This document shows positions 1 through 8,464 of a stretch of 64,000 nucleotides of DNA, one piece after another (the first letter of the stretch is position 1; each line of letters begins with the position of its first letter). The position numbers were made by a program, and so were the translations under genes. This DNA comes from Candidatus Arcticimaribacter forsetii (GTDB lineage: Bacteria; Bacteroidota; Bacteroidia; Flavobacteriales; Flavobacteriaceae): assembly GCF_910589745.1 (NCBI RefSeq), contig NZ_OU342399.1, positions 186,001-250,000 of the forward strand, read 5' to 3'. The notes under the pieces were generated by a model, which saw nothing but the letters and a program-made list of their open reading frames with translations, was not told the DNA's origin and searched no databases.

Positions 1-1421
1 AGTTTATCAATTTTAAGGATTCCTAAGAAGTTGGCAATTCCTTTAATTTTCAAGTCATAAGCACCCTCTTGATTTTGAACAACACTAGAGCCAGCACGGT
101 AGGTATTTCTAAAAAACTCAGTAATCGACTCTTTAGCCAACAGCATATGGCTTCCTAAAACCAAAAGCAAACCGCCAACAAGTCCAATCAGAAGATTGGT
201 ATATAGGGTTAAAACTAGCGTAAAGACAAAGAAAATTAATTGTTCGGGACCTTGATTATAGACTTGTTTGAAAACGGCAGGAGAGGCGAGTTTAAACCCA
301 GTGTAAACAAGTAAAATAGCAAAAGCACACAAGGGTACTTGTTTCATTATTGGGCTTAGCACAACAATTAAGATTAATAAGAACACTCCTTGATACAAAT
401 TAGACCACTTTGTTTTTGCTCCATTATGGATATTAACTGTGCTTCTAATAATTACCGCAATGATAGGTAACCCTCCTATAAATCCGGCAGCCATAGTACT
501 TAAACCAATTCCGGTTAAGTCTTTATTTAGGTCTGTTTTTCGTTTGTAAGGGTCAATTTTATCTACAGCTTTTGCAATGGCCAATGATTCAATACTGGTA
601 ATAATTAGAATAGAAAAAACCGTGGTCCAAAATTCAATTGTGCCGATTTTTGCAAAGTTAGGATGTAAGATAGAGTCTGTAAAATTATCTGGAATATCTA
701 ATAGCAGCGAGGGACCTACCTCATATGATTTTCCAAAAAAGCTTAAGCTATGAGCATCAAAGAAATTGAATAAATAGACAAAAGGAATTGAAAACGCAAT
801 CACCCAGATTGGTGCAGGGAAAAATTGAAAAACCCGAAAGCTTATTTTAGAGTGAAATAGTGAAAGTAGAAGCCCTATAATTGAAATGATAACCACAAAT
901 GGATTTGCTTCGGGTAATAAAACAACGGCATCTATTAAATTCTGTATGATACTAGGGCTGTCTGAGTGTGTTCCAAGGGCAACATGGATTTGTTTTGCGA
1001 AAATAATAATCCCAATAGCCGCCAAAAGACCATGGATGACCGAAGAATGAAAAATATCCGCAAGACGCCCCAGCTTTAACACACCTAGTAAGACTTGAAT
1101 TCCACCTGAGACTACAATAGCACCTAATACATAATTAAAAGCCTGTCCCGAACCATCATCCATTACCGTAATACCATAAAGGATAACAGCAATTACCCCT
1201 TTTGCTGGGCCATTAATAGAAACATGCCCCCCTCTGTAGAGTGTAGTAACTACTCCACCAACTACTGCTGACCAGATTCCGGCCATTGCAGGTGCGCCGG
1301 CAGCAAGAGCAATACCTAACGATAGCGGCAAAGCTATTAGCGCAACGCTTATTGCCGCGATTACATCTGCGCGCCAATTCTCAATTAATCCACGAAATCC
1401 TGTTTTTGGTATAAATTCCAT
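1..1421 (-). CDS. SulP family anion transporter (3' end outside window)
   Basis: The frame is open from an ATG at 1421 to the window edge, about 473 codons. The protein begins MEFIPKTGFRGLIENWRADV and then AAISVALIALPLSLGIALAAG, which is the TM1 region of the SulP/SLC26 sulfate permease family. The family hallmark around GGHVSINGPAKGVIAVIL (TM3) is clear. About ten hydrophobic segments follow. SulP proteins carry sulfate, bicarbonate or related anions across the inner membrane, but the sequence does not fix the substrate. The C-terminal end, and any STAS domain, is missing from the window. It reads away from the small PhnA-domain gene behind it on the same strand. Confidence 0.9.
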   Translation of the reverse strand, partial: MEFIPKTGFRGLIENWRADVIAAISVALIALPLSLGIALAAGAPAMAGIWSAVVGGVVTTLYRGGHVSINGPAKGVIAVILYGITVMDDGSGQAFNYVLGAIVVSGGIQVLLGVLKLGRLADIFHSSVIHGLLAAIGIIIFAKQIHVALGTHSDSPSIIQNLIDAVVLLPEANPFVVIISIIGLLLSLFHSKISFRVFQFFPAPIWVIAFSIPFVYLFNFFDAHSLSFFGKSYEVGPSLLLDIPDNFTDSILHPNFAKIGTIEFWTTVFSILIITSIESLAIAKAVDKIDPYKRKTDLNKDLTGIGLSTMAAGFIGGLPIIAVIIRSTVNIHNGAKTKWSNLYQGVFLLILIVVLSPIMKQVPLCAFAILLVYTGFKLASPAVFKQVYNQGPEQLIFFVFTLVLTLYTNLLIGLVGGLLLVLGSHMLLAKESITEFFRNTYRAGSSVVQNQEGAYDLKIKGIANFLGILKIDK

Positions 1422-1457
1422 TTTAAATTATTACTAGGTGAAGATAATGACCATTTT

Positions 1458-1664
1458 TTATTTTTTTACAAATTCAGTTCGTAAAACAATATTCATTTTA
1501 TTGATGCGACAATCAATTTCGTCAGCATCATCAGTTAGACGAATGTTTTTAACGGTTGTTCCTCTTTTAATAGTAGTTGAAGTCCCTTTAAGCTTAAGGT
1601 CTTTAATTAATTTTACTGTATCCCCATCATTCAAAATATTCCCGTTTGCATCTTTTACCTCCAT
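1458..1664 (-). CDS. Stand-alone PhnA/YjdM C-terminal domain protein
   Basis: This 68-residue protein contains only the SH3-like C-terminal domain of the PhnA/YjdM family: VKDANGNILNDGDTVKLIKD, then KLKGTSTTIKRGT, IRLTDD and a final FVKK. E. coli PhnA is longer, about 111 residues, with a zinc-ribbon part in front that is absent here. Despite the old name alkylphosphonate utilisation protein, its biochemical role is not settled. The short form is complete, with a plausible ATG and no homologous sequence seen upstream, so it looks like a natural short family member rather than a fragment. It lies 36 bp upstream of the SulP gene and may be co-transcribed with it. Confidence 0.8.
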   Translation of the reverse strand: MEVKDANGNILNDGDTVKLIKDLKLKGTSTTIKRGTTVKNIRLTDDADEIDCRINKMNIVLRTEFVKK

Positions 1665-1748
1665 AGCGGTCTTTTTTATAAAGATAAGTTTTAATGATAA
1701 AGTGTCAATAGTAGTTTAACAGAATTATTCAATAAAATTTGCCTAGAA

Positions 1749-2030
1749 CTAGAGGTGTAAATAACTTTTTAAGTTCACTACATGGTCTTCAAAAGCCTTG
1801 ATTCCATGAAGGGTAATTTCGACCTCTGTTAAGGGGTAGTTTCCCTCAAAACGTTTTTTAATTGTAATATATTCTGCTTCATTTAGTTTTTTTAGCTGAA
1901 CGCTGAGGTTTCCTTGGGTTGCATCGAGCTCTTCTTTTAGATACTTAAAAGAAGCAGACTTAACTTTTATCAATAAAGACATCGCACCTAGACGAAGCGG
2001 AGAAGTTAACAAAGGGTTTAATGGGATCAA
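1749..2030 (-). CDS. Winged-helix transcriptional regulator (HTH_34/MarR-like)
   Basis: The 93-residue protein has the fold of small winged-helix regulators. LTSPLRLGAMSLLIKVKSAS is the first helix region, FKYLKEELDATQGNLSVQLKKL is the helix-turn-helix, and the wing contains ITIKKRFEGNYPLTEVEIT, followed by a helix ending in LKSYLHL. Members usually dimerise and repress nearby membrane-protein genes. Its start overlaps the stop of the upstream membrane-protein gene by 4 bp (ATGA arrangement), so the two are translationally coupled. This gene pair, a transmembrane protein plus a small winged-helix protein, recurs in Bacteroidetes. The ligand and target are not visible. Confidence 0.75.
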   Translation of the reverse strand: MIPLNPLLTSPLRLGAMSLLIKVKSASFKYLKEELDATQGNLSVQLKKLNEAEYITIKKRFEGNYPLTEVEITLHGIKAFEDHVVNLKSYLHL

Positions 2031-2602
2031 GCTTTATAATTTTTAAGTAAATAACCAGGAATTAAATAGGAAACCACGACGACTAATGCATATAAAAGCA
2101 CAATTGAATTTCCAATTGCTAGAATACTATAAAAAGGAAAAGTAATTAAAAAAATCCCACCAAAGCTTAACGGTTTAAACTTTAGGACTACCCCTGTAAC
2201 CAGAGTTCCTATACCCGCAAGGACAGGAAACAAAAACCAGGGCTGAATTTTTATAAAAGGAGAGGCGATTGAAAGCAAAACCAGTACGCCTCCTATTACC
2301 ATCCACATGCGAGAAATAAAATATTCAACATGAGTTTTATGACTTTCTACTTTAGCGGCTTTGCTGTAACGAACATAAATAGCAATAAACCCAATAACAG
2401 CTGATAAAGGCCATATTAGGTAACTTTTATATCCTAAGGAAGTAATGGTTAAAAGTAAAAAGTTTGATACGGCAGTAAGACTGACCAACCAACCCCAAAA
2501 TATAAAATCAAAGCTGTGTCTGCTGAGATTAACTTTGGCCTGAGAAATCATTTTTTCGATTAAATCGAGCTGTTCTTTGGGTGTGTTGTTTTCGTTTTTC
2601 AT
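2027..2602 (-). CDS. Multi-pass membrane protein of unknown function
   Basis: I place the start at the ATG at 2602 (MKNENNTPKEQLDLIEKMIS). The frame is open to a start codon at 2632, but the ten extra residues do not resemble a protein N-terminus. The 191-residue product has a soluble N-terminal helix of about 35 residues and then five to six hydrophobic segments, among them WLVSLTAVSNFLLLTI, LIWPLSAVIGFIAIY and SIVLLYALVVVVSYLIPGYL. No catalytic motif is seen. It is coupled by a 4-bp overlap to the winged-helix regulator downstream, so it may be the target or partner of that regulator. Function unknown. Confidence 0.75.
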   Translation of the reverse strand: MKNENNTPKEQLDLIEKMISQAKVNLSRHSFDFIFWGWLVSLTAVSNFLLLTITSLGYKSYLIWPLSAVIGFIAIYVRYSKAAKVESHKTHVEYFISRMWMVIGGVLVLLSIASPFIKIQPWFLFPVLAGIGTLVTGVVLKFKPLSFGGIFLITFPFYSILAIGNSIVLLYALVVVVSYLIPGYLLKNYKA

Positions 2603-2664
2603 AATATTTGGAGTTATTTTTAAAACAAACATAAACTAGTTTATATTATAAACCAAATTAAAAA

Positions 2665-3111
2665 CTATAAATGTTTTTCAAAGCACAAGCTGTTGTCAAT
2701 GTCAACGTAAGGCTCGTAGTTGGGAATTCTTAAGTATCTATTTTTAGTGTATAGGTTTACTGCATTAGGTAAATTTTTTCCTGTTTCAAGGATACATTTT
2801 AAACACCCAAGCTCTTTAGCCCAAGCTTCAATTTCCTTAAGAACAAACCCGGCAATTCCTTTTTTACGTTGAGACGGTAAGACAAACATTCTTTTAATTT
2901 CAACCACATTTTCTTGAATGAATTTAAAACCACCACACCCTATAGCTTTGTCTTTTTCATAGACAATTACAACTTGTTTTAAGGTTTCAATTCCGTTAAA
3001 CTGACTGTAAAAAGTATGATAAGGGCCGTCAATAATTTCCAATTCTTTGTTAAGCTCAACAACCAATTTTTTAAATTCTTTGTTATTTTGATCGGTTCTT
3101 AGAATCTTCAT
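2665..3111 (-). CDS. GNAT family N-acetyltransferase
   Basis: The product is about 148 residues from the ATG at 3111. An in-frame start at 3153 lies inside the preceding gene and is unlikely. The acetyl-CoA binding core is visible: VVIVYEKDKAIGCGGFKFI (beta strands), then VVEIKRMFVLPSQRKKGIAG, where QRKKGIAG matches the Q/RxxGxG/A loop, followed by the helix FVLKEIEAWAKELG. The C-terminal part NLPNAVNLYTKNRYLRIPNY fits the usual beta5-alpha4 region. The substrate cannot be told; small proteins of this type often acetylate amino acids or polyamines. It starts 10 bp after the stop of the cyclophilin gene, so the two are probably one transcript. Confidence 0.85.
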   Translation of the reverse strand: MKILRTDQNNKEFKKLVVELNKELEIIDGPYHTFYSQFNGIETLKQVVIVYEKDKAIGCGGFKFIQENVVEIKRMFVLPSQRKKGIAGFVLKEIEAWAKELGCLKCILETGKNLPNAVNLYTKNRYLRIPNYEPYVDIDNSLCFEKHL

Positions 3112-3121
3112 AGCAATCAGA

Positions 3122-3703
3122 TTAATTAACAAAACCGGCCGCTCCAAGGGCAATAAGTTCTTTTTCGTTTAGAACAAGAACACGTACTTTTATCGGGACT
3201 CTTTCTAAAGGAGCATCTAAAGAATCTGTAGGAAGGGTAGCAATTTTGTCTAACACATCGAATCCTTTAAACACCTGACCAAAAATCGTATAATTTTGAT
3301 TTAATCGAGCAATTTCTTGGTTATGAACAATATAAAATTGGCAACCAGCAGATTTTTTTTCAGGATTATTATCTCTTCCCATTCCAACAGCTCCATAAAT
3401 GTGTTTTAGGTTTGGCGGAAATTCTGGATCAATTAAATAATGAGATTCATCAAAACCTTCTGGAGTGTCTGGACACCCACCCTGAATTACAAAGTCTTCT
3501 ATGACCCGATTAAAACTTAAATCATCCCAATAATTATCTTTGGCTAACTTAATAAAACTAGCTCTGTGTTTTGGAGTTTCTTCATGTAGCCAAAAATACA
3601 GGGATCCCAATGGGGTCTCGATGTTCCCAACAGGATGTGTTTTTTCATGAATCGGTTTACAAGAAACAAATGAAAGAAGACAAATGAAGAAGATTTTTTT
3701 CAT
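3122..3703 (-). CDS. Cyclophilin-type peptidyl-prolyl isomerase lipoprotein
   Basis: The 193-residue protein starts with a lipoprotein signal, MKKIFFICLLSFVSC, so it should be lipid-anchored in the periplasm or outer membrane. The cyclophilin fold follows: FNRVIEDFVIQGGCPD, a form of the FxRVIxxFxxQGG motif, then GAVGMGRDNNPEKKSAGCQFYI, which covers the usual SQFFI active-site strand, and FGQVFKGFDVLDKI. It should catalyse cis-trans isomerisation of proline peptide bonds in exported proteins. It is 10 bp downstream of the GntP permease gene and just upstream of the acetyltransferase, so it may be the tail of the gluconate operon. Confidence 0.9.
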   Translation of the reverse strand: MKKIFFICLLSFVSCKPIHEKTHPVGNIETPLGSLYFWLHEETPKHRASFIKLAKDNYWDDLSFNRVIEDFVIQGGCPDTPEGFDESHYLIDPEFPPNLKHIYGAVGMGRDNNPEKKSAGCQFYIVHNQEIARLNQNYTIFGQVFKGFDVLDKIATLPTDSLDAPLERVPIKVRVLVLNEKELIALGAAGFVN

Positions 3704-3712
3704 GACTATTAT

Positions 3713-5053
3713 TTAAACAAAAAGTGAAAGTAGAAGTACAACAACTAATGCCGTTAAAGACAAAATGGTTGTCATTATAGACCAACTTTTAAAGGTGTCT
3801 TTTTCAGAAAGCCCTAGATAGTTGCTTACTAACCAAAATCCACTATCGTTTACATGGGAAAGAATTGAAGCTCCTGAGGCAATTGCAATTACAATTAAAG
3901 CAGTATGAAACCCTTCAAAGGGAACGGTTATTAGCGCTGAGGTTATTCCTGCCGCTGTAATCATAGCAACCGTAGAAGAACCTTGTAATACTCGAACACA
4001 AACCGCAGCTAAATAAGCAAATGGAATTAACCCTAACCCAATACTAGAAAAATAATTTGCAAGCATTTCTCCGGTACCTGTTGTAATTAGCATTTGTTTA
4101 AAAACGCCTCCTGCACCTGTGAGTAAAATAATAATTCCTGCAGGGGCTAAAGAAGACGTAGTAATAGAAAACAGTTTATCTTTAGAGGACCCACGCCTTA
4201 TTCCCAGAAAATACCAAGCGAACAGATTTGCTATGATTAAAGCAGAAAAAGGGTGACCTGCCATTTGAATCCATTCAATATATGTTTTCGAAATATTTAA
4301 TTGTGAACCCATTGGACTACTTAAAATTGTGTTTAAGATAATTAAGAAGATGGGGGTTCCGATAATTAAAACCAGGAGTCCTATGGGAGGAAATTCTTTT
4401 TGTTCTTTTTGTTTAATTTGTTCAGGGGCCGCAACAAATATTTTTGCTGCAATATATTTTCCAAATAAAGGCCCGCTCACAATTGCTGTAGGGACACCAA
4501 CAATAAATCCAACTAAAATAACCCAGCCTAAATCAGCATTTAAGATATCCGCTACAGCTACAGGACCTGGAGTTGGAGGAATAAATGCATGTGTAATAGC
4601 AAGCCCTGCAAGAAGTGGAATTGCATACAGCAACAAGGATTTTTTTGTCTTTCGTTGCAGCGAATAAACCAGGGGTATTAATATGATGAAAGCTACATCA
4701 AAAAAGACAGGGATTGCAATAAAGAACCCTGCGATCATTAATGCCCAGGAGGCATTTTTTTCTCCAAATTTATTTAACAGCGATCTCGCTAATGCTTCAG
4801 CACCACCAGAATGTTCAAGAATAGCTCCAAACATTGCACCAAGCCCAACAACAACAGCTACAAAACCTAAAGTCGACCCCATTCCTTCTTTTACAGTATC
4901 CATAATTTCTAGAGGGGGAACTCCTGCTAATATGCCGACTAAAATACTAGAAATTAGTAAAGCTATAAAGGGTTGAAATTTGAATTTTAAAATCAAAAGA
5001 ATTAAAAAAACAACCCCAACAATGACTGAGAAAAGAAGGGAAGAATTAATCAT
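3713..5053 (-). CDS. GntP family permease (gluconate/D-serine type)
   Basis: The start at 5053 (MINSSLLFSVIVGVVFLILL) gives 446 residues, the normal length for GntP proteins, and overlaps the end of the kinase-dehydrogenase gene by 8 bp. A start at 5122 would lie deep in that gene. GntP hallmarks include GMGSTLGFVAVVVGLGAMFG with the following EHSGGAE, AIPVFFDVAFIILIPL, and THAFIPPTPGPVAVADIL. The C-terminal region has GSSTVAMITAAGITS and SHVNDSGFWLVSNYLGLSEK. Family members import gluconate, other sugar acids or D-serine (DsdX) with protons. Linkage to gluconokinase and 6-phosphogluconate dehydrogenase favours gluconate, but the PLP enzyme in the same operon leaves a D-hydroxyamino acid possible. 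Confidence 0.92.
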   Translation of the reverse strand: MINSSLLFSVIVGVVFLILLILKFKFQPFIALLISSILVGILAGVPPLEIMDTVKEGMGSTLGFVAVVVGLGAMFGAILEHSGGAEALARSLLNKFGEKNASWALMIAGFFIAIPVFFDVAFIILIPLVYSLQRKTKKSLLLYAIPLLAGLAITHAFIPPTPGPVAVADILNADLGWVILVGFIVGVPTAIVSGPLFGKYIAAKIFVAAPEQIKQKEQKEFPPIGLLVLIIGTPIFLIILNTILSSPMGSQLNISKTYIEWIQMAGHPFSALIIANLFAWYFLGIRRGSSKDKLFSITTSSLAPAGIIILLTGAGGVFKQMLITTGTGEMLANYFSSIGLGLIPFAYLAAVCVRVLQGSSTVAMITAAGITSALITVPFEGFHTALIVIAIASGASILSHVNDSGFWLVSNYLGLSEKDTFKSWSIMTTILSLTALVVVLLLSLFV

Positions 5054-6926
5054 TTTTTTGCCATTCAGTATGAAAACTTTCTTCAAAAGGCTTGTCAATT
5101 CTTCGGTAAGTATGTGCCCCAAAAAAGTCCCTTTGCGCCTGGATTAAATTAGCGGGAAGTTTTTCGCTACAAATTGCAATCCAGTAATTATAAGCGGTTC
5201 CATATCCATCTAAAGGGATCTTTTGATCTATTCCGTGATGAATTATGGAAGCAGCTCCTGCTTCTGTTTCTTTTAAAAGATCTAGAAGAAGATTGATTTT
5301 TAATATTGTTTTATCAGATTTAAATTCTTCGGAAAGGCGCTCCATTAATTGAGATCTTATGATGCACCCCTGAGTCCAAATTCTTGAAATTTCTGAGGGA
5401 TTATAGTCCCAACCATATTCTTTTGAAGCAGCTTCAATTAAATTAAACCCTTGAATGTGGTTAATTATCCTAGCGAAAGTATAAGCGTCCTTTAATTCAG
5501 AAACAGAAATTTTTTCTTTTTTAATAGGATTACTTTTCTGCTCAGCTAAAGAGCATCGGGTTTCTTTTAAGGCAGATATGTAACGAGCAAAAACGGCGGA
5601 AGACATCATGTTGTTTACGGATCCTAGTGCTAAAGCTGCAGAACTAGACCACATTCCCGTTCCTTTGCTACTGGCTTGGTCCAGGATTAAATCAACTAAA
5701 AATTGATTCCCCTCTTTTTTCAGCAGTATTTCAGCAGTAATTTCAAGTAAATAACTTGCTTCAGACCCTTGGTTCATTTCTTTAAAAAGAGTAGACATTT
5801 CAGGATAAGTCATTTGTTTAGATAAAACATCAAATGTTTCAGCTAAAAGCTGCATTTCAGCATATTCAATTCCATTGTGGACCATTTTAACAAAATGTCC
5901 AGCACCTTCTTTTCCCATAAAGCCCTGACAAGGTTTTCCTGAAAAGTCTTTTGCTGCAATTTTGTTTAAAATTGGGCTCAGGTTTTCGTACGCTTTTTTG
6001 CTACCACCAAACATAATAGAAGCTCCAAAACGAGCCCCGACTTCACCACCAGAAACACCACATCCCACAAAATTGATGTTCTTTTTTTCTAGCTGCTGAG
6101 CTCTTCTTTGCGTATCAGGATAGTGAGAATTACCACCATCAATAATAACATCTCCTTCGTCGAGTAAAGGAACCAGTTGATCGATAACACTATCAATTGC
6201 AGGTCCGCTACTAATCATCAGCCAAATATTTCTAGGAAGCTTAAGAGCACCAACAAATTCAGATAAATCTGTAAATCCAGAAACATTTGTAAAGGAATTA
6301 TTTTTGGACATAAATTCCTCGATTATATGTTCCTCTCCTGGCGAAGAACGATTATAAACGGCGGTTTTAAATCCGCTTTCTGCACAGTTTAGCGCAATCC
6401 CTTGTCCCATTACGCCCATTCCAATTACGCCAATTGCCGCATCATTTTTAGAAGCTAATTTATTTTGTAAAACAAGCGAAAGCTCATCAACAGATTCACT
6501 AATATCAAGATGGATTCCGTAACTAGGAATTTCTAGATCGTTAAATTGAGACTGTAAAAGGGAGGGGTTAAAAAAATGGTTTTCTCGACTTTCAATTCTT
6601 TCTTTAATTAGGTCAAAAGAGCCATTAAGAACAACCCATTGAATTGATTTGTTGTTTGCTGACAAAAGGGCTCTATACTCTTCTTTTAGGGCGGAGCATG
6701 CAAGAATAGCTTGGCCGTTAGCGCTCCACTCATTGATTTTTTTGGAGAGTATTTCTAACCAAGGTTTTCGATCTGAATCTGTCAGTTGCAGACCTGATTT
6801 CATTTTTTCTTTATTGGATTGTGGATGAAAATTATCAGCATCAAAAAAAGGCCAATTTGTGTCTTGAGACAGTTTTTTGCCAAGACTTGTTTTTCCAGTA
6901 CCACTAACCCCCATTAGGATAATCAT
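5046..6926 (-). CDS. Gluconokinase / 6-phosphogluconate dehydrogenase fusion
   Basis: One 626-residue frame holds two complete enzymes. Residues 1-160 are a gluconokinase: P-loop GVSGTGKTS, the substrate segment DADNFHPQSNKEKM, DRKPWL, and ACSALKEEYR. Residues 165-626 are a full 6-phosphogluconate dehydrogenase: NADP fold GVIGMGVMGQGIALNCAESG, the catalytic stretch GKEGAGHFVKMVHNGIEYAE with its Lys and the Glu two residues past the Asn-Gly-Ile, and the C-terminal RDFFGAHTYRRID with FHTEW. The pair would turn gluconate into 6-phosphogluconate and then ribulose 5-phosphate in one polypeptide. I see no frameshift at the join; the linker is short (NKLASKNDAAIG). It sits between the PLP enzyme gene (41 bp upstream) and the permease gene (8-bp overlap). 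Confidence 0.93.
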   Translation of the reverse strand: MIILMGVSGTGKTSLGKKLSQDTNWPFFDADNFHPQSNKEKMKSGLQLTDSDRKPWLEILSKKINEWSANGQAILACSALKEEYRALLSANNKSIQWVVLNGSFDLIKERIESRENHFFNPSLLQSQFNDLEIPSYGIHLDISESVDELSLVLQNKLASKNDAAIGVIGMGVMGQGIALNCAESGFKTAVYNRSSPGEEHIIEEFMSKNNSFTNVSGFTDLSEFVGALKLPRNIWLMISSGPAIDSVIDQLVPLLDEGDVIIDGGNSHYPDTQRRAQQLEKKNINFVGCGVSGGEVGARFGASIMFGGSKKAYENLSPILNKIAAKDFSGKPCQGFMGKEGAGHFVKMVHNGIEYAEMQLLAETFDVLSKQMTYPEMSTLFKEMNQGSEASYLLEITAEILLKKEGNQFLVDLILDQASSKGTGMWSSSAALALGSVNNMMSSAVFARYISALKETRCSLAEQKSNPIKKEKISVSELKDAYTFARIINHIQGFNLIEAASKEYGWDYNPSEISRIWTQGCIIRSQLMERLSEEFKSDKTILKINLLLDLLKETEAGAASIIHHGIDQKIPLDGYGTAYNYWIAICSEKLPANLIQAQRDFFGAHTYRRIDKPFEESFHTEWQKND

Positions 6927-6967
6927 AAAATTTTGTTTGGTGTTAAAGATATAAAAGAACAGATGAA

Positions 6968-8050
6968 TTACATCATATTAATAACCCCTCCGTTAGGGGT
7001 ATGAATTTTTTTCATTAAATCCGCTGTCATACAAGAATGGACAGGAAGTACCCAAAGCAGACTTCCAATTTCAAAGGATTTCATTTTTTCTTTAGGAACG
7101 CTAACAATTCCATGTTCTTGCGAAAGACTTTTAAGGAACATTTTGTCTATCGGATCTCCCCATAAAGTGCCTTTTGATTCTGCTATTCTACCAAAGATTA
7201 CACCGTCATTAGGATCTTCGACGCGATCTTTAGAGAAGTGAATACCGCCACCGTATATTACTATTTCATTTCGGTCTTCGTGTTTGGAAACAATAGGACA
7301 AGCCATTGCAACCGCTATTTCGTTTATTTCGTTGGACCCAATAATGTTTTGAGTTAGATCATAATAAACAAAATTTCCAGGCCTAATTTCATCTATATCG
7401 TTAAAGTTTTCAGAAACACTACAGGTCGGTGTATCACCAATTGAAATTATTAAATCAGGATGTTGAGGTTTGTACTGTTTTTTTAGAGCAATTATTTTAT
7501 CAATGCTTTTTTGGTGTACCGCTTCGATTGCTTCTTTGGACCTACAATTATAGGCATGACCGGCATGACCTAAAAATCCTTTGAATGATATTTTAGGATT
7601 TTCTTTAATCTTACTTAAAAGGGTATCAATTAACGGAATGGAGGAAGTCTTTATTCCTGTTCTGTTATAGCCAATATCTACTTTTAAAAAAACACCTAGA
7701 CTGGATTTAAGATGTTTTTCCAAGAACAAAAGAACCTCTAAATTTTCTACACACAAGTTTAATTGGATTTTACTTGCTAGTTCGTTTATAGTATCAATTT
7801 CAAGAATATTCGCAGGAAAAGCAACGGTTATATCATCCCATTCTTGAGCAAAATAAGAAGCCATTTTTAAAGAAGAAACGGTAGCTTTTTTTACACCAAA
7901 CTCTTTAAACCATCGTCCGATTTCAAGCGATTGATGGGTTTTGAAATGAGGCCTAAATTCGACCTTATTTCGAGCCGCTTTTTCAGCCATCTTTTCAATG
8001 TTTTTTTTACACCGAAGGGGATCAATAAATAACGTTGGAACCTGTACCAT
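6968..8050 (-). CDS. D-threonine aldolase / D-serine dehydratase-like PLP enzyme
   Basis: The 360-residue protein has the fold-type III PLP domain of the DSD1/D-TA family. It begins VPTLFIDPLRCKKNIEKMAE, followed by FRPHFKTHQS, where the Lys would bind PLP. Glycine-rich phosphate contacts are seen in GDTPTCS and the beta domain in EIVIYGGGIHFSKD. Near the end, PVHSCMTADLM supplies the His and Cys that bind a metal ion in this family. Members act on D-threonine, D-serine or 3-hydroxy-D-aspartate with a divalent metal. It is the first gene of a likely three-gene operon with the kinase-dehydrogenase fusion and the GntP permease. The exact substrate is not determined by sequence. Confidence 0.88.
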   Translation of the reverse strand: MVQVPTLFIDPLRCKKNIEKMAEKAARNKVEFRPHFKTHQSLEIGRWFKEFGVKKATVSSLKMASYFAQEWDDITVAFPANILEIDTINELASKIQLNLCVENLEVLLFLEKHLKSSLGVFLKVDIGYNRTGIKTSSIPLIDTLLSKIKENPKISFKGFLGHAGHAYNCRSKEAIEAVHQKSIDKIIALKKQYKPQHPDLIISIGDTPTCSVSENFNDIDEIRPGNFVYYDLTQNIIGSNEINEIAVAMACPIVSKHEDRNEIVIYGGGIHFSKDRVEDPNDGVIFGRIAESKGTLWGDPIDKMFLKSLSQEHGIVSVPKEKMKSFEIGSLLWVLPVHSCMTADLMKKIHTPNGGVINMM

Positions 8051-8136
8051 ATCATTAAGATGTTCTGTAAAAAGAATTCAATAACAGGAAAGATACTTTT
8101 TAAAATTTGGAACTCCAAGATGACCTTATCCTTTAT

Positions 8137-8396
8137 TTAGAATTTAAAGCGTATTAATTCTGTAACTAATTGCTCTAGATTAGGCATATTGGGCTTAACA
8201 GAACCTACAGCATATCCTGGAGTTGATTCGACACCCATGTCATCAACAATAATTAATAAAATATTCGGGGCATCATTAGCAGGAGTTATCGCCTCAATGA
8301 CAACGTTCTGATCCTGATCAAGAGTTATTATAGGATTTTTTTTCAACTTACGCAAAGACCAATTAAGAAGTAGGTTCGTATAATGTTAATTTTCAA
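8137..8396 (-). pseudogene. Decayed sulfatase lipoprotein gene (N-terminal fragment)
   Basis: The frame ending at 8137 reads APNILLIIVDDMGVESTPGY and then KPNMPNLEQL, the conserved N-terminus of sulfatase/alkaline-phosphatase superfamily proteins, including the two metal-binding Asp residues. It stops after about 72 codons where an intact enzyme would have 400 or more. The 5' part is in another frame: from a TTG at 8396 it reads KINIIRTYFLIGLCVS and hits a TGA. Inserting one base before the A-run at 8333-8340 would restore a lipobox (LCVSC) followed by KKNP. So the gene has lost one base at the lipobox and its whole 3' part. It lies between the amidase gene and the PLP enzyme gene. Confidence 0.75.
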
Positions 8397-8464
8397 TAAA
8401 TAAGATAGGTTTTGGGCTATCTGGTTTAAAACATTTGAGACAAAAAGTGTTTAAAATCAAGTGT

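Noticed and set aside
4329..4976. Plus-strand open frames opposite the GntP gene
   Set aside because: They are antisense shadows of a clear permease gene, with no ribosome site and no recognisable protein.
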